Below are positions 26,657 to 34,071 of a stretch of 34,162 bases of DNA, one piece after another. The stretch is from Acinetobacter sp. CFCC 10889 (GTDB lineage Bacteria; Pseudomonadota; Gammaproteobacteria; Pseudomonadales; Moraxellaceae). The stretch covers positions 1 to 34,162 of the forward strand of contig NZ_LQXQ01000042.1 in the NCBI RefSeq assembly GCF_003268395.1. The letters are read 5' to 3'. The translations under genes and the position numbers were made by a program. How positions within the stretch are numbered: the first letter of the stretch is position 1; every line of letters begins with the position of its first letter. The notes beneath the pieces were generated by a model. That model made no database searches and had not been told where the DNA came from. It saw only the letters and a list, made by a program, of their open reading frames with translations.

Positions 26657-27346
26657 ATGACAAATTTTATTGCTAAAATTTTCTGTACCACGATTTTATT
26701 GTGCAGTCACAATGTTGTATTTGCTCAAACACCGCAAATTAAAACCGTTACACCTAAAGTACAACACACTTCCATTGGTACCGCCTTAGAATACTCACCT
26801 TTTTCCTTCGACTTTCAAAATATCGAAACTGGTAGAACAGCACAGCTTATTGAATCGGTTCGCCCCATGGACATTGTGTTCGCTCCAGGTGTTGATTTAA
26901 AGCTGACAAGTCCAATTCGCATTGAAAAGAAAAGCTTATTTGATATTTTGAATACCGTATTAAAACCGCATCAACTTACGATTCGAATACTTGATCGGGA
27001 TTTATTTTGGATTGAGCATCGCAACAAAGCAAATGTCACGCTCACGTTTGCCTGTGATCAACAAAGTTTACCTTCTATGCAAAGCCAATTGTGTCCACAG
27101 AAAACCATTTCAATACTTAAACAACTCAATGCTCAACATATTCAACATGATCTTTCAGACGGTGCTGAAGAGCATTTGGGTAAAGGAGACCGCATTCGAG
27201 GTCAAATTAACCATCAACAAGTGCAAATTTATTGCATGGATCAGTCACAAAAGGTTTCTGCCAGAATCATTGTGGTCGGTCAGGATAAAAATAAAGTAAA
27301 ACATACTTTTAATCAGATCAGCCAAGCCTATAAGCAGCAACAATGA
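26657..27346 (+). CDS. Secreted STN-like protein B
   Basis: A 229-residue predicted periplasmic protein: signal peptide ending HNVVFA before QTPQ, then an STN-like stretch (residues 70-120: PMDIVFAPGVDL, IRIEKKSLFDILNTVLKPHQ, LTIRILDRDLFWIE). The C-terminal half has cysteines in LTFACDQ, SQLCPQ and VQIYCMDQ and ends in a helical, Gln-rich tail. Order, size and cysteine placement parallel protein A, so the two look like an old duplication, with low residue identity. A 219-bp gap without a recognised terminator separates them. It stops 30 bp before a second copy of the lpxH 3' end. Role unknown. Confidence 0.7.
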   Translation: MTNFIAKIFCTTILLCSHNVVFAQTPQIKTVTPKVQHTSIGTALEYSPFSFDFQNIETGRTAQLIESVRPMDIVFAPGVDLKLTSPIRIEKKSLFDILNTVLKPHQLTIRILDRDLFWIEHRNKANVTLTFACDQQSLPSMQSQLCPQKTISILKQLNAQHIQHDLSDGAEEHLGKGDRIRGQINHQQVQIYCMDQSQKVSARIIVVGQDKNKVKHTFNQISQAYKQQQ

Positions 27347-27376
27347 TTTGGATTTATTGGATGGATTTGGTGACTT

Positions 27377-27547
27377 AATGATGTAGATGTATTGATTCAT
27401 GGGCATACTCATCGTCCTGAAATCCATGATGTACATGGCAAAAAACGTATTGTGTTGGGCGATTGGCATGAAAAACTTCTGAAGCAATGATTTTAGAAGT
27501 CAATGAGAATGAGGAGTCAAGTTTATTGAAATGGATTATTCCGTAAT
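27377..27547 (+). pseudogene. Remnant of a second lpxH 3' end
   Basis: The first 90 or so bases repeat the lpxH segment starting at about 25527 with only four mismatches, encoding [18 protein letters not shown] and [12 protein letters not shown]. The copy then diverges, is out of frame, and ends with codons for [19 protein letters not shown] before a stop, recognisably another version of the LpxH C-terminus (compare QILEINENNFS in lpxH). No start codon or N-terminus exists, so it is non-functional. It marks the right boundary of the inserted STN pair. Confidence 0.85.
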
Positions 27548-27589
27548 AGATAATATGTTTATATTTGAAAGACTAAGACTTATTAAATT

Positions 27590-28021
27590 ATGAATGAAGA
27601 ACTTAGAAATATTATTAAACAATTAAGAAATATAGATCAAGAAAAAAGGTGTGAATGGCTAATCTCTACATATCCACCTGATAATGAAAACTATTATTTT
27701 GCCTTTCAAATTATTCCTCATTTTTCATGGTCTAAAAAAGATCGAGCTATTCTCATGCAAAATTATCTAAAAAAATTGTCTTTTGCATCAGAAAAGCCTT
27801 ATCTAATTTTTCTCAAAATAATGCCTTTAAATGAATTCCTAACTTTACTTAAAGCTATACTATTGAAATCAGAAACAAAAGATTTAGACCTTTTGAAATA
27901 TCATTTAAATCGTGAATTTACATATAATGAAAATATTAAAAATAATGAGCAAAATAAGCAGCTAAGCGATAATTTCATATTATTTCTAAATGAATATTGC
28001 AAAATAAATAAGATAAAATAA
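27590..28021 (+). CDS. Hypothetical protein
   Basis: Unrecognised. The 143-residue, Lys/Asn/Ile-rich product is probably all helical (NIIKQLRNIDQEKRCEWL, AILMQNYLKKLSF, FLTLLKAILLKSET). No signal peptide, membrane segment or cysteine pattern. It is more A+T-rich than its neighbours, which with the lpxH scar upstream hints at recent acquisition. Its size and helical make-up are common in immunity-like proteins, but no toxin is adjacent and I make no functional claim. Confidence 0.6.
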   Translation: MNEELRNIIKQLRNIDQEKRCEWLISTYPPDNENYYFAFQIIPHFSWSKKDRAILMQNYLKKLSFASEKPYLIFLKIMPLNEFLTLLKAILLKSETKDLDLLKYHLNREFTYNENIKNNEQNKQLSDNFILFLNEYCKINKIK

Positions 28022-28111
28022 TTGAATAGTTGCTTAAAATTCACCCTTACTTTTTTAGTATCGGCTCCGATCTTTGCTATGATTGATACACTATTTTATC
28101 TTGAGTTCTGT

Positions 28112-28531
28112 ATGTCCAACTTTAGCAATATTACCGTCATTGAACATGAAAATGACAAAGTCGCATTATTGATTGATGGTCAAGCCATTTCAGAACGCTA
28201 TGATATTCATCACGAAAAAAGTATTATTGATGAATTAAAAGCCTTGGAAGATGGCAAAGCACTCAAACTATTTGAACAATTTATTTTTTCACATACGGAT
28301 TTAAACATCGAACACAGCTATTTATATAGCACCTGTATTGTGAAACAAAATGATGCTTACCAAGTCGCACGCAACTTTGTTTATCGCCTGACTATTTCAG
28401 ATCAAGCACCAGCTGAGCATGTCATTACCAATCAAGGCAAAGCGATGACACCTGAAGATATCAAGAAATTTATTGAAGATCATGTTGAAATGTCTTTGAC
28501 CAAATACACTGATCTTAAATACGCTTATTAA
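28112..28531 (+). CDS. Hypothetical cytosolic protein
   Basis: Unrecognised. From ATG 28112 the 139-residue protein is acidic and soluble (TVIEHENDKVALLIDGQAI, ELKALEDGKALKLFEQFIF, FIEDHVEMSLTKYTDLKYAY). A TTG-started extension to 28022 would add a hydrophobic N-terminus (LTFLVSAPIFAMIDTLFY). I reject it because the ATG is better supported and the upstream bases probably hold the promoter. It is followed at once by a strong bidirectional terminator. Confidence 0.65.
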   Translation: MSNFSNITVIEHENDKVALLIDGQAISERYDIHHEKSIIDELKALEDGKALKLFEQFIFSHTDLNIEHSYLYSTCIVKQNDAYQVARNFVYRLTISDQAPAEHVITNQGKAMTPEDIKKFIEDHVEMSLTKYTDLKYAY

Positions 28532-28534
28532 ACG

Positions 28535-28569
28535 AAAAAGCCTTAATTATTTATTAATTAAGGCTTTTT
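28535..28569. terminator. Bidirectional terminator
   Basis: AAAAAGCCTTAATTA (28535-28549) and TAATTAAGGCTTTTT (28555-28569) are exact 15-bp complements around a 5-nt loop, with A and T runs at both sides. It serves the convergent genes at 28112 and 28588. Confidence 0.92.
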
Positions 28570-28587
28570 ACATAAACTAAGAGAACT

Positions 28588-29124
28588 TTATAGTTTATTT
28601 TTATCATCACCAAGTCTTGCAAATTGCGCCTCCATATCATTAAAAGCATCCGTGAAACCAGTTAAAGAAATTTTATTCTCAATTTGTTGATTTTTTGATT
28701 GCTGAAAACGTGTAAATGCAAAATTACCACGCTTCATTTGTCCAATTAAACTATTGCCGTTACGAAATAGCCCTTCACGTTCTTGTAAAGTATCTGCTTG
28801 ATCTATACGAATATAAGCTTGACTATTTTTTTCATGTTTTTCACCAATATTGACAATATATTGGTTATTTAAATGCAAAATAGAAATCGGTCCCTTACTC
28901 ATCACACATGCTTTCATATCATCAAAAGCTTTGTATTGACATTTAATTTTCCAACTTGCTCGCCCCAATAACTTATTTTCCATGGCAGAAATTGTATCAG
29001 TTTTAGACTGACTCCCCACCTTAGTAATCAGTGTAGATAACTGATCATCTGCTTGTGCTGAACATGCCAAACCAATAGCAGATGCAGATAAGACCAACCC
29101 CAATTGCAAAATATTTTTAAACAT
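28588..29124 (-). CDS. Secreted hypothetical protein
   Basis: Unrecognised 178-residue protein with a signal peptide, MFKNILQLGLVLSASAIG followed by LACSAQA, probably cleaved before DDQLST. The GLAC stretch is a poor lipobox, so a soluble periplasmic protein is more likely than a lipoprotein. The mature part has CQYKAF and KACVMS, two cysteines that could form a disulphide, and an Asn/Gln-rich second half. Single gene with its own promoter region upstream. Confidence 0.7.
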   Translation of the reverse strand: MFKNILQLGLVLSASAIGLACSAQADDQLSTLITKVGSQSKTDTISAMENKLLGRASWKIKCQYKAFDDMKACVMSKGPISILHLNNQYIVNIGEKHEKNSQAYIRIDQADTLQEREGLFRNGNSLIGQMKRGNFAFTRFQQSKNQQIENKISLTGFTDAFNDMEAQFARLGDDKNKL

Positions 29125-29454
29125 AAATCCATCTCTGTTAAATTATTGCTGAAATACGCTATAAAACAGCAATTTATAATAATAAATAAATTCGGTTGCA
29201 CTATACCCGAAAATAGGTATTTTTCACACTTTTATCAAAAATAAACTTAAATAACAAGCAACTAACAGAAATTATTTTGCATAATACAATGTCCCCACAT
29301 AGTATTATAAAACCATATTATAAATTGTTATTTTATTTAACATTTATTGCAATATAGTGTGCGATTTATCACATAAAATCAAGATAATTTATTGCTTTAT
29401 ATGCATTTTCAATCGAATTTTCAAATGCATATAAACGTTTTTAATCATAATTTA
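29125..29454. other. Non-coding region with a 13-bp inverted repeat
   Basis: About 330 bp, very A+T-rich. TTTATATGCATTT (29396-29408) is exactly complementary to AAATGCATATAAA (29423-29435). It sits 20-60 bp past the aldolase stop and may end that transcript on the minus strand, though no clear T run follows. The 29150-29260 part should hold the promoter of the secreted-protein gene. Confidence 0.45.
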
Positions 29455-30252
29455 TTAATAACCATTTGATTTATTATGTCTTTTATAGTCTTTTTTATAT
29501 TCTCCTAATAGCTCACCTAATGCATTCATCAACACACTGGTATCCACGCCAACAGCTACAAATTCAGTGCCTAAATCTATATACTTCTGTGTTGCTTCAT
29601 GTTTCGTTGACAAAATACCTGCTGCTTTTCCTGCTGCACGAATACGTTGAATTGCATCTATTACAGCTTTTTGCACGTCAGGATGATTTGGATCACCTTG
29701 ATAACCCATTGTTGCAGATAAGTCGACAGCACCAATAAATACCCCATCAATTCCATCTACTTTTAAAATTTCATCCAAATGCGCCAACCCCTCTACCGAT
29801 TCGATCTGAATCAATAAACAAATATTTTCATGTGCAGTTGCATAATAATCAGGGAGTGTATTCCAACGTGTTGCTCGAGCCAAAGCTGCACCAACACCAC
29901 GAATACCTTCTGGTGGATAACGCACCGCTTTCACCATCAGTTCAGCCTGTTCCACACTCTCTACCATCGGAATTAATAAAGTCTGTGCACCAATATCTAA
30001 CAATTGTTTAATTAACTGCACACTACCTATCGGTGGTCTTACCACAGCTTGAGAAGAATATGCCGCTATACTTTGTAATTGTGACAATGTCGTTCTAAGA
30101 TCGCTTGGCGCATGCTCCCCATCAATCAATAACCAATCGTAACCAACATTTGCAGCTATTTCAGTACCATAAGCATCTGCTAAACCTATCCACAAACCAA
30201 TTTGCTGTTGGGTTTTTAATCTTTTTTTGAAATGGTTCGTATAATCAATCAT
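29455..30252 (-). CDS. HpaI/HpcH-family 2-oxo acid aldolase
   Basis: Class II, metal-dependent pyruvate aldolase. In this family substrates include 4-hydroxy-2-oxoheptanedioate (HpaI), 2-keto-3-deoxy-L-rhamnonate (RhmA/YfaU) and 2-keto-3-deoxy-glucarate (GarL). Visible motifs: WLLIDGEHAP with the base His47 and acidic ligands, the active-site Arg in VVRPPIG (near 72), TLLIPMVES, GIRGVGAALARATRWN, metal Glu in LLIQIESVEG and Asp in GAVDLSATMG. The start at ATG 30252, after GAGAGAAG, gives 265 residues, as usual; the open frame to 30342 is not part of the family. No neighbouring catabolic operon reveals the substrate. Confidence 0.88.
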   Translation of the reverse strand: MIDYTNHFKKRLKTQQQIGLWIGLADAYGTEIAANVGYDWLLIDGEHAPSDLRTTLSQLQSIAAYSSQAVVRPPIGSVQLIKQLLDIGAQTLLIPMVESVEQAELMVKAVRYPPEGIRGVGAALARATRWNTLPDYYATAHENICLLIQIESVEGLAHLDEILKVDGIDGVFIGAVDLSATMGYQGDPNHPDVQKAVIDAIQRIRAAGKAAGILSTKHEATQKYIDLGTEFVAVGVDTSVLMNALGELLGEYKKDYKRHNKSNGY

Positions 30253-30439
30253 ATACTTCTCTCGCTTACCATAAATACCGATCTCTTGAGTATTAAACGC
30301 TGATTCAATAAAAGTACCAATATCGATTTCATATCGCATCATTTATGAAATGTCTTAATGCAAAATATCGTACAAGTTTGAAAAGAAAAGTTATAAATCA
30401 GCATAAAATTCTTCATCCATTTACATGATGTTTAAAGTA

Positions 30440-30459
30440 AAATCGATCATTATCGATTT
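30440..30459. promoter_or_regulatory. Operator-like inverted repeat upstream of the nitroreductase
   Basis: AAATCGAT-CATT-ATCGATTT, a perfect 8-bp inverted repeat with a 4-bp spacer, ending 14 bp before the start codon. Its position suggests a repressor site blocking transcription or initiation. The regulator is unknown and not in the window. Confidence 0.5.
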
Positions 30460-30473
30460 ACGGAATTATATGT

Positions 30474-31127
30474 ATGGATTTGCTCAATGTTTCTAAAAAG
30501 CGTTATGCGACTAAAGCTTACGATGCTAGCCAAAAAATTCCTCAGGAACAATTTGAACGTTTATTAGAAATTTTACGTTTAACACCGTCTTCAATTAACA
30601 TCCAACCTTGGCATTTTTTTATCGCAGATAATCAGACCGCCAAAGAACGTATTGCCAAAGCATTGGTTGGAAAATATGCTTATAACGCACCCAAAGTTTT
30701 AGATTCATCTCACACCATTTTATTTTGCACTAAAGCAGATATTTCTGAACAGCATCTTGAAAAGCTACTCCACCAAGATGATCACAGTGGTCGTTTCAAA
30801 GATGATCAAGCTAAGCAAGGTCAAAAAGATAGCCGCACAGGTTATGTGAATTACTACCGTAATGAAAAAGGAGATATTCAACGTTGGGCGGAAAATCAAA
30901 CTTTTATTGCATTGGGTCAAACTTTACTTGCAGCTGGCATCGAAGGCATTGATGCCACACCGATTGGTGGTTTTGATGAAACAATCATCACAGAAGAACT
31001 TGGTTTAGCTGAAAAAGGTTTAATCCCTTCTGTTTTACTAACTTTAGGTTATCATAGTGACCATGATTTCAATGCAAAATTACCAAAATCTCGCCTAAAT
31101 AAAGAAGATCTTTTTACCAAACTTTAA
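30474..31127 (+). CDS. nfsB: Oxygen-insensitive NAD(P)H nitroreductase (NfsB-like)
   Basis: FMN flavoprotein reducing nitroaromatics, quinones and possibly dihydropteridines. At 217 residues it equals E. coli NfsB and follows it segment by segment: KRYATKAYDASQKI (FMN-binding Arg/Lys), LRLTPSSINIQPWHFF, LDSSHTILFC, GIDATPIGGFDE (NfsB AVPIEGFD), AEKGLIPSVLL and NAKLPKSRL. Dimeric and cytosolic by family. Single gene with a palindromic operator candidate just upstream and a 13-bp hairpin downstream. Nothing is missing. Confidence 0.9.
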   Translation: MDLLNVSKKRYATKAYDASQKIPQEQFERLLEILRLTPSSINIQPWHFFIADNQTAKERIAKALVGKYAYNAPKVLDSSHTILFCTKADISEQHLEKLLHQDDHSGRFKDDQAKQGQKDSRTGYVNYYRNEKGDIQRWAENQTFIALGQTLLAAGIEGIDATPIGGFDETIITEELGLAEKGLIPSVLLTLGYHSDHDFNAKLPKSRLNKEDLFTKL

Positions 31128-31141
31128 TTTAAAAACAGTTT

Positions 31142-31171
31142 CGAGTAAGAGAATTTATATTCTCTTACTCG
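31142..31171 (+). terminator. Hairpin after nfsB
   Basis: CGAGTAAGAGAAT (31142-31154), loop TTAT, ATTCTCTTACTCG (31159-31171): a perfect 13-bp stem. No T tract, so termination efficiency is uncertain. Confidence 0.65.
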
Positions 31172-31278
31172 GTTATTGGTATATAAATTACTTTATTCTT
31201 AAATCATAAAATCATTTCATTTATTTAAGCGTTTAATCTTTGTATATTTCATTGACCTCAAGTTCACTAGAGCTATTA

Positions 31279-31298
31279 GCATGATGATTCTCATTTTT
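31279..31298. promoter_or_regulatory. Fur-box-like sequence before the short-chain dehydrogenase gene
   Basis: On the minus strand AATGAGAATCATCATG agrees with the AATGATAATCATTAT form of the Fur box at 13 of 15 positions. It lies 15-30 bp before the start codon. Weak evidence without an iron-related neighbour. Confidence 0.3.
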
Positions 31299-31311
31299 TG
31301 GACTGAAAAAT

Positions 31312-32031
31312 ATGTCTCATCTTTCTCGAAATTTTTTGATTTTTGGTGTAAGTAAAGGCTTAGGAAAAGCGATTTTAGATGCAGTTCCCCAAACTCATGA
31401 TCGTGTTTTTGGAGTATCAAGAACCCCTCCCCAAAGCAAACAAAACGTACAATGGATAGAAGCTGATTTATCAAATGTATACGAAGCTATTGCTCATATT
31501 GAAAATACAATTCACCAAGAAAGAATTGATGTGCTGATTTATAATGTCGGTCTATGGGAACAAAAAGCCTTTAGTAATGATTATGATTTTAAAAATATCT
31601 CACGTAATGAAATTCAAAACATGCTGAATGTTAATCTGCATAGTTGTATTTTATCTCTACAAACATTTATGGATAATCTAAAGCGATCAAATAATGCAAA
31701 AGTGATTTTAATTGGTTCAACTTGGGGGCTCGATAATCATAATGGTAAAGAATTAATTTTTTCAGCAAGCAAATATGCTTTACGAGGCATAGCTCAATCA
31801 TTAAGAGAAATACTACGGGAATATCAAATTGGAGTAAGTGTTTTAAACTTAGGCTATTTGGCAACCGATTTTGATATTGAAGTTCCTGTTACAGAAATAC
31901 TGAAAGCCACTGATCATCAACTAATCCCACTCGCAGATGTCATTGCAGCAATAAATTTTATTATTTCAACAAGTGCTGCAAGCTGTGTGAAAGAAATCAC
32001 CATGCCTGCTATGGCAGATCGTAATATTTAG
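31312..32031 (+). CDS. Short-chain dehydrogenase/reductase
   Basis: NAD(P)-dependent oxidoreductase of 239 residues. Rossmann motif FGVSKGLGKAI near residues 11-21, the NNAG equivalent reads YNVGLWE, catalytic Ser in LIGSTWG and the Tyr-Lys pair in SASKYALRG. The layout is of the classical SDR family. The first half of the NNAG motif is unusual (YNVG), which also occurs in some divergent SDRs. The C-terminal part ends CVKEITMPAMADRNI, without a signal or membrane segment. Substrate unknown. It converges on the DadA-family gene. Confidence 0.88.
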   Translation: MSHLSRNFLIFGVSKGLGKAILDAVPQTHDRVFGVSRTPPQSKQNVQWIEADLSNVYEAIAHIENTIHQERIDVLIYNVGLWEQKAFSNDYDFKNISRNEIQNMLNVNLHSCILSLQTFMDNLKRSNNAKVILIGSTWGLDNHNGKELIFSASKYALRGIAQSLREILREYQIGVSVLNLGYLATDFDIEVPVTEILKATDHQLIPLADVIAAINFIISTSAASCVKEITMPAMADRNI

Positions 32032-32040
32032 AATGGAATA

Positions 32041-32071
32041 TGTACAAGTCTGATAACTCAAAACTTGTACA
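32041..32071. terminator. Inverted repeat between convergent genes
   Basis: TGTACAAGT (32041-32049) pairs exactly with ACTTGTACA (32063-32071). No T tract. Possible weak shared terminator of the dehydrogenase and the DadA-family gene. Confidence 0.4.
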
Positions 32072-32105
32072 ACTCATTCAACTGATATAAATCCTTGTTT
32101 TTATT

Positions 32106-33350
32106 TTATATAGGATGAGCTCTCGCAATTTCTTGGCTAATCATCACCGCAGTCGCTGCCGATAATGTCCAACCTAAATGCCCATGTCCTGTATTGTAAA
32201 ATACTCGTTCACGCTTACCACGTTTTACTACAGGCATCATATTGGGCATCATTGGACGTAAACCCGCCCAAGGGACACAATGTTCCGTAGATATTTGAAA
32301 ATTTTTATTTACCCAATCAGTCAATGGTTGAATGCGATCTAAACGAATATCACGGTTATAACCATTAAATTCAGCAGTTCCTGCAATACGTAAACGATCT
32401 TTTCCTAATCTTGAAGTCACAATTTTTGCACTTTCATCAAGCAAACTGACCCATGGTGCGCTTTTTTGGCTTTGCTCATCCTCTAACTGCACAGTGATCG
32501 AATAACCTTTAACAGGATACACATTCACTCGATCACCCAATTTTTGTGCTAATTGATAACTTCCTACACCACCACAGACCACGACAGCATCAGCACAAAT
32601 TTGCTCTAAGGCAACATGCTCTTGCTGCATATTTTCCATACTTGGATGGTATTGAATATAAATACCCTTATCATTTTGCTCAACATTCACAACCTCCATG
32701 CCAAACAAATAATTCACCCCATATTTTTCCGATGCTTTAGCCAAACCCATGGTAAATTTATGAATATCCCCTGTCGCATCATCAGGACAATAAAATCCAC
32801 CATAATATTGTCCTGTCAAACTTGGCTCTATTTGTGTAATTTCTTCAGGTGTAATTGCATAACGTTTTAAGCCACCGCTACAGAGTAAATCATTTACGGA
32901 TGTTGCAACTTTATAATCAGATTCATTATGATAAAAATGTAAAATACCACGTTTTTCTAAATCAAATTGAATATTTTCCTGCTCTGCGATCGCAAATAAG
33001 CGCTCCCTTGCCAACAACGCAATCCGAACCGTTTCTTTGGTATTTTCTTGATAATGTTTAATATTTCCTAAAAACTCAACCAACCAAGCATATTTATGTA
33101 GATCAAATGAGGGGTTGAGTAATAATGGTGCATTTTTTTTAGACATCCATTTGATGCCTTTTAGCACTGTAGATTTTTGATTCCACACTTCCGCATTACA
33201 CGCAGATAATTGACCACCATTGGCAAAAGAGGTCTCCATTGCAGGAAATAAATGTTTATCAATCACTGTGACTGCATAACCCAACTGAGCCAATTCATAG
33301 GCTGTTGTCACACCTGTAATCCCTGAACCAATCACCACAATACGACTCAT
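32106..33350 (-). CDS. DadA-family D-amino acid dehydrogenase / glycine-oxidising flavoprotein
   Basis: FAD oxidoreductase oxidising a D-amino acid or glycine to the 2-oxo acid and ammonia, probably at the inner face of the membrane. Motifs: VVIGSGITGVTTAYELAQLG (dinucleotide fold), ETSFANGGQLS, LKGIKWM, a central GGFYCPDDATGDIHKF segment, YPVKGYS, AGLRPMMPNMMPVV and NTGHGHLGWTLS, all in the order of E. coli DadA. ATG 33350 has AGGAG 7 bases upstream and gives 414 residues; a GTG at 33356 would overlap that ribosome-binding site. A tandem glycine riboswitch in its leader indicates glycine control, so glycine or a glycine-related amine is a plausible substrate. No alr/dadX racemase is adjacent, unlike E. 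coli. Confidence 0.88.
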   Translation of the reverse strand: MSRIVVIGSGITGVTTAYELAQLGYAVTVIDKHLFPAMETSFANGGQLSACNAEVWNQKSTVLKGIKWMSKKNAPLLLNPSFDLHKYAWLVEFLGNIKHYQENTKETVRIALLARERLFAIAEQENIQFDLEKRGILHFYHNESDYKVATSVNDLLCSGGLKRYAITPEEITQIEPSLTGQYYGGFYCPDDATGDIHKFTMGLAKASEKYGVNYLFGMEVVNVEQNDKGIYIQYHPSMENMQQEHVALEQICADAVVVCGGVGSYQLAQKLGDRVNVYPVKGYSITVQLEDEQSQKSAPWVSLLDESAKIVTSRLGKDRLRIAGTAEFNGYNRDIRLDRIQPLTDWVNKNFQISTEHCVPWAGLRPMMPNMMPVVKRGKRERVFYNTGHGHLGWTLSAATAVMISQEIARAHPI

Positions 33351-33392
33351 ACGCACACTCCTGTGAAATATGCAATTTCAAGTATGCCTCAT

Positions 33393-33570
33393 CTGTCATT
33401 TGTACCTGAGAGCTTCGGAGATTACACAAGACTTTGTATAAAATCCTTCCCCTTCGGTGAGCCATTTTACATGACTACTCTCCAGATTGTGTTATTATTA
33501 CAGTCCTTTTGCCTGAGAGATTCCGAGGTCGTTGCTCCTTCGGCGAGTCTACAGAAGACTTCTCTCCTGC
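33393..33570 (-). ncRNA. Tandem glycine riboswitch
   Basis: On the minus strand two complete glycine aptamers occur in series. Aptamer 1 (about 33567-33503): GGAGAG, GCCGAAGGAGCAA (33544-33532), CTCTCAGGCAAAAGGAC. Aptamer 2 (about 33485-33393): GGAGAG, CACCGAAGGGGAA (33459-33447), CTCTCAGGTACAAATGACAG. A linker of about 17 nt separates them. From aptamer 2 to the start codon there are only 42 nt, with no terminator-like stem and T run. A small hairpin (33365-33379) abuts the AGGAG, so control is probably at translation. Recognition is from conserved core sequences. Confidence 0.95.
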
Positions 33571-33632
33571 AATAATATTTCTTATTCTCTAGCAATCACT
33601 ATGCCATTTTAGTAAAAAAATACAAGTACTGA

Positions 33633-34032
33633 TTAATGCTTTGGCGTATATGCACCACTGATAAAACATCCAGTAATACCTGCAATAAAACAACTTTCTA
33701 CAATATTTGAATGATCAAGGAGATACAAAACGACAGCCAATGTACATGCTGTGATTAAACCAATAAGCATACTACCTACCTTTTCTTGCTGAATATCTCG
33801 GCGTATACGTGGTGAAATAATCAAAGCATATTTTTTTATTATTTCGGATATAGTAATGATTAATGATAGGCAGTTTTACTGCAACGAAATGGACATAAAA
33901 TAATGCAAAGATAAAGGAGAAAAATGAATTTAAAATAACAATATTTCCTATCCTAAAATAAAAAAGAATTATAAATAATAAACTTATAAGAAAAGACAAT
34001 AATAAATGTGCCAAATAAGAAATTAAATTCAT
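33633..34032 (-). pseudogene. Small four-helix membrane protein, frameshifted
   Basis: Two overlapping frames (34032-33772 and 33824-33633) join into one protein of about 130 residues if the run of seven T at 33831-33837 (A on the coding strand) is shortened by one: IRNNKKYALIISPRIRRD. The N-terminal part holds two hydrophobic segments (LAHLLLSFLISLLFIILFYF and ILNSFFSFIFALFYVHFVAV), the C-terminal part two more (SMLIGLITACTLAVVLYLL and SCFIAGITGCFISGAY). No known family recognised. As with the other breaks here, a sequencing error is as likely as a real frameshift. Confidence 0.6.
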
Positions 34033-34071
34033 ATTTTATCATTTTTGATTTTTTCAGTTAAATAAGTATAG

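Noticed and set aside
27245..27487. Minus-strand open frame over the lpxH remnant
   Set aside because: It is the antisense of STN-like protein B's 3' end and the lpxH remnant, with no ribosome-binding site or recognisable domain.
28022..28111. TTG-started N-terminal extension of the hypothetical gene ending at 28531
   Set aside because: The added residues look like translated promoter sequence, the start is TTG without a ribosome-binding site, and an ATG at 28112 gives a self-contained soluble protein.
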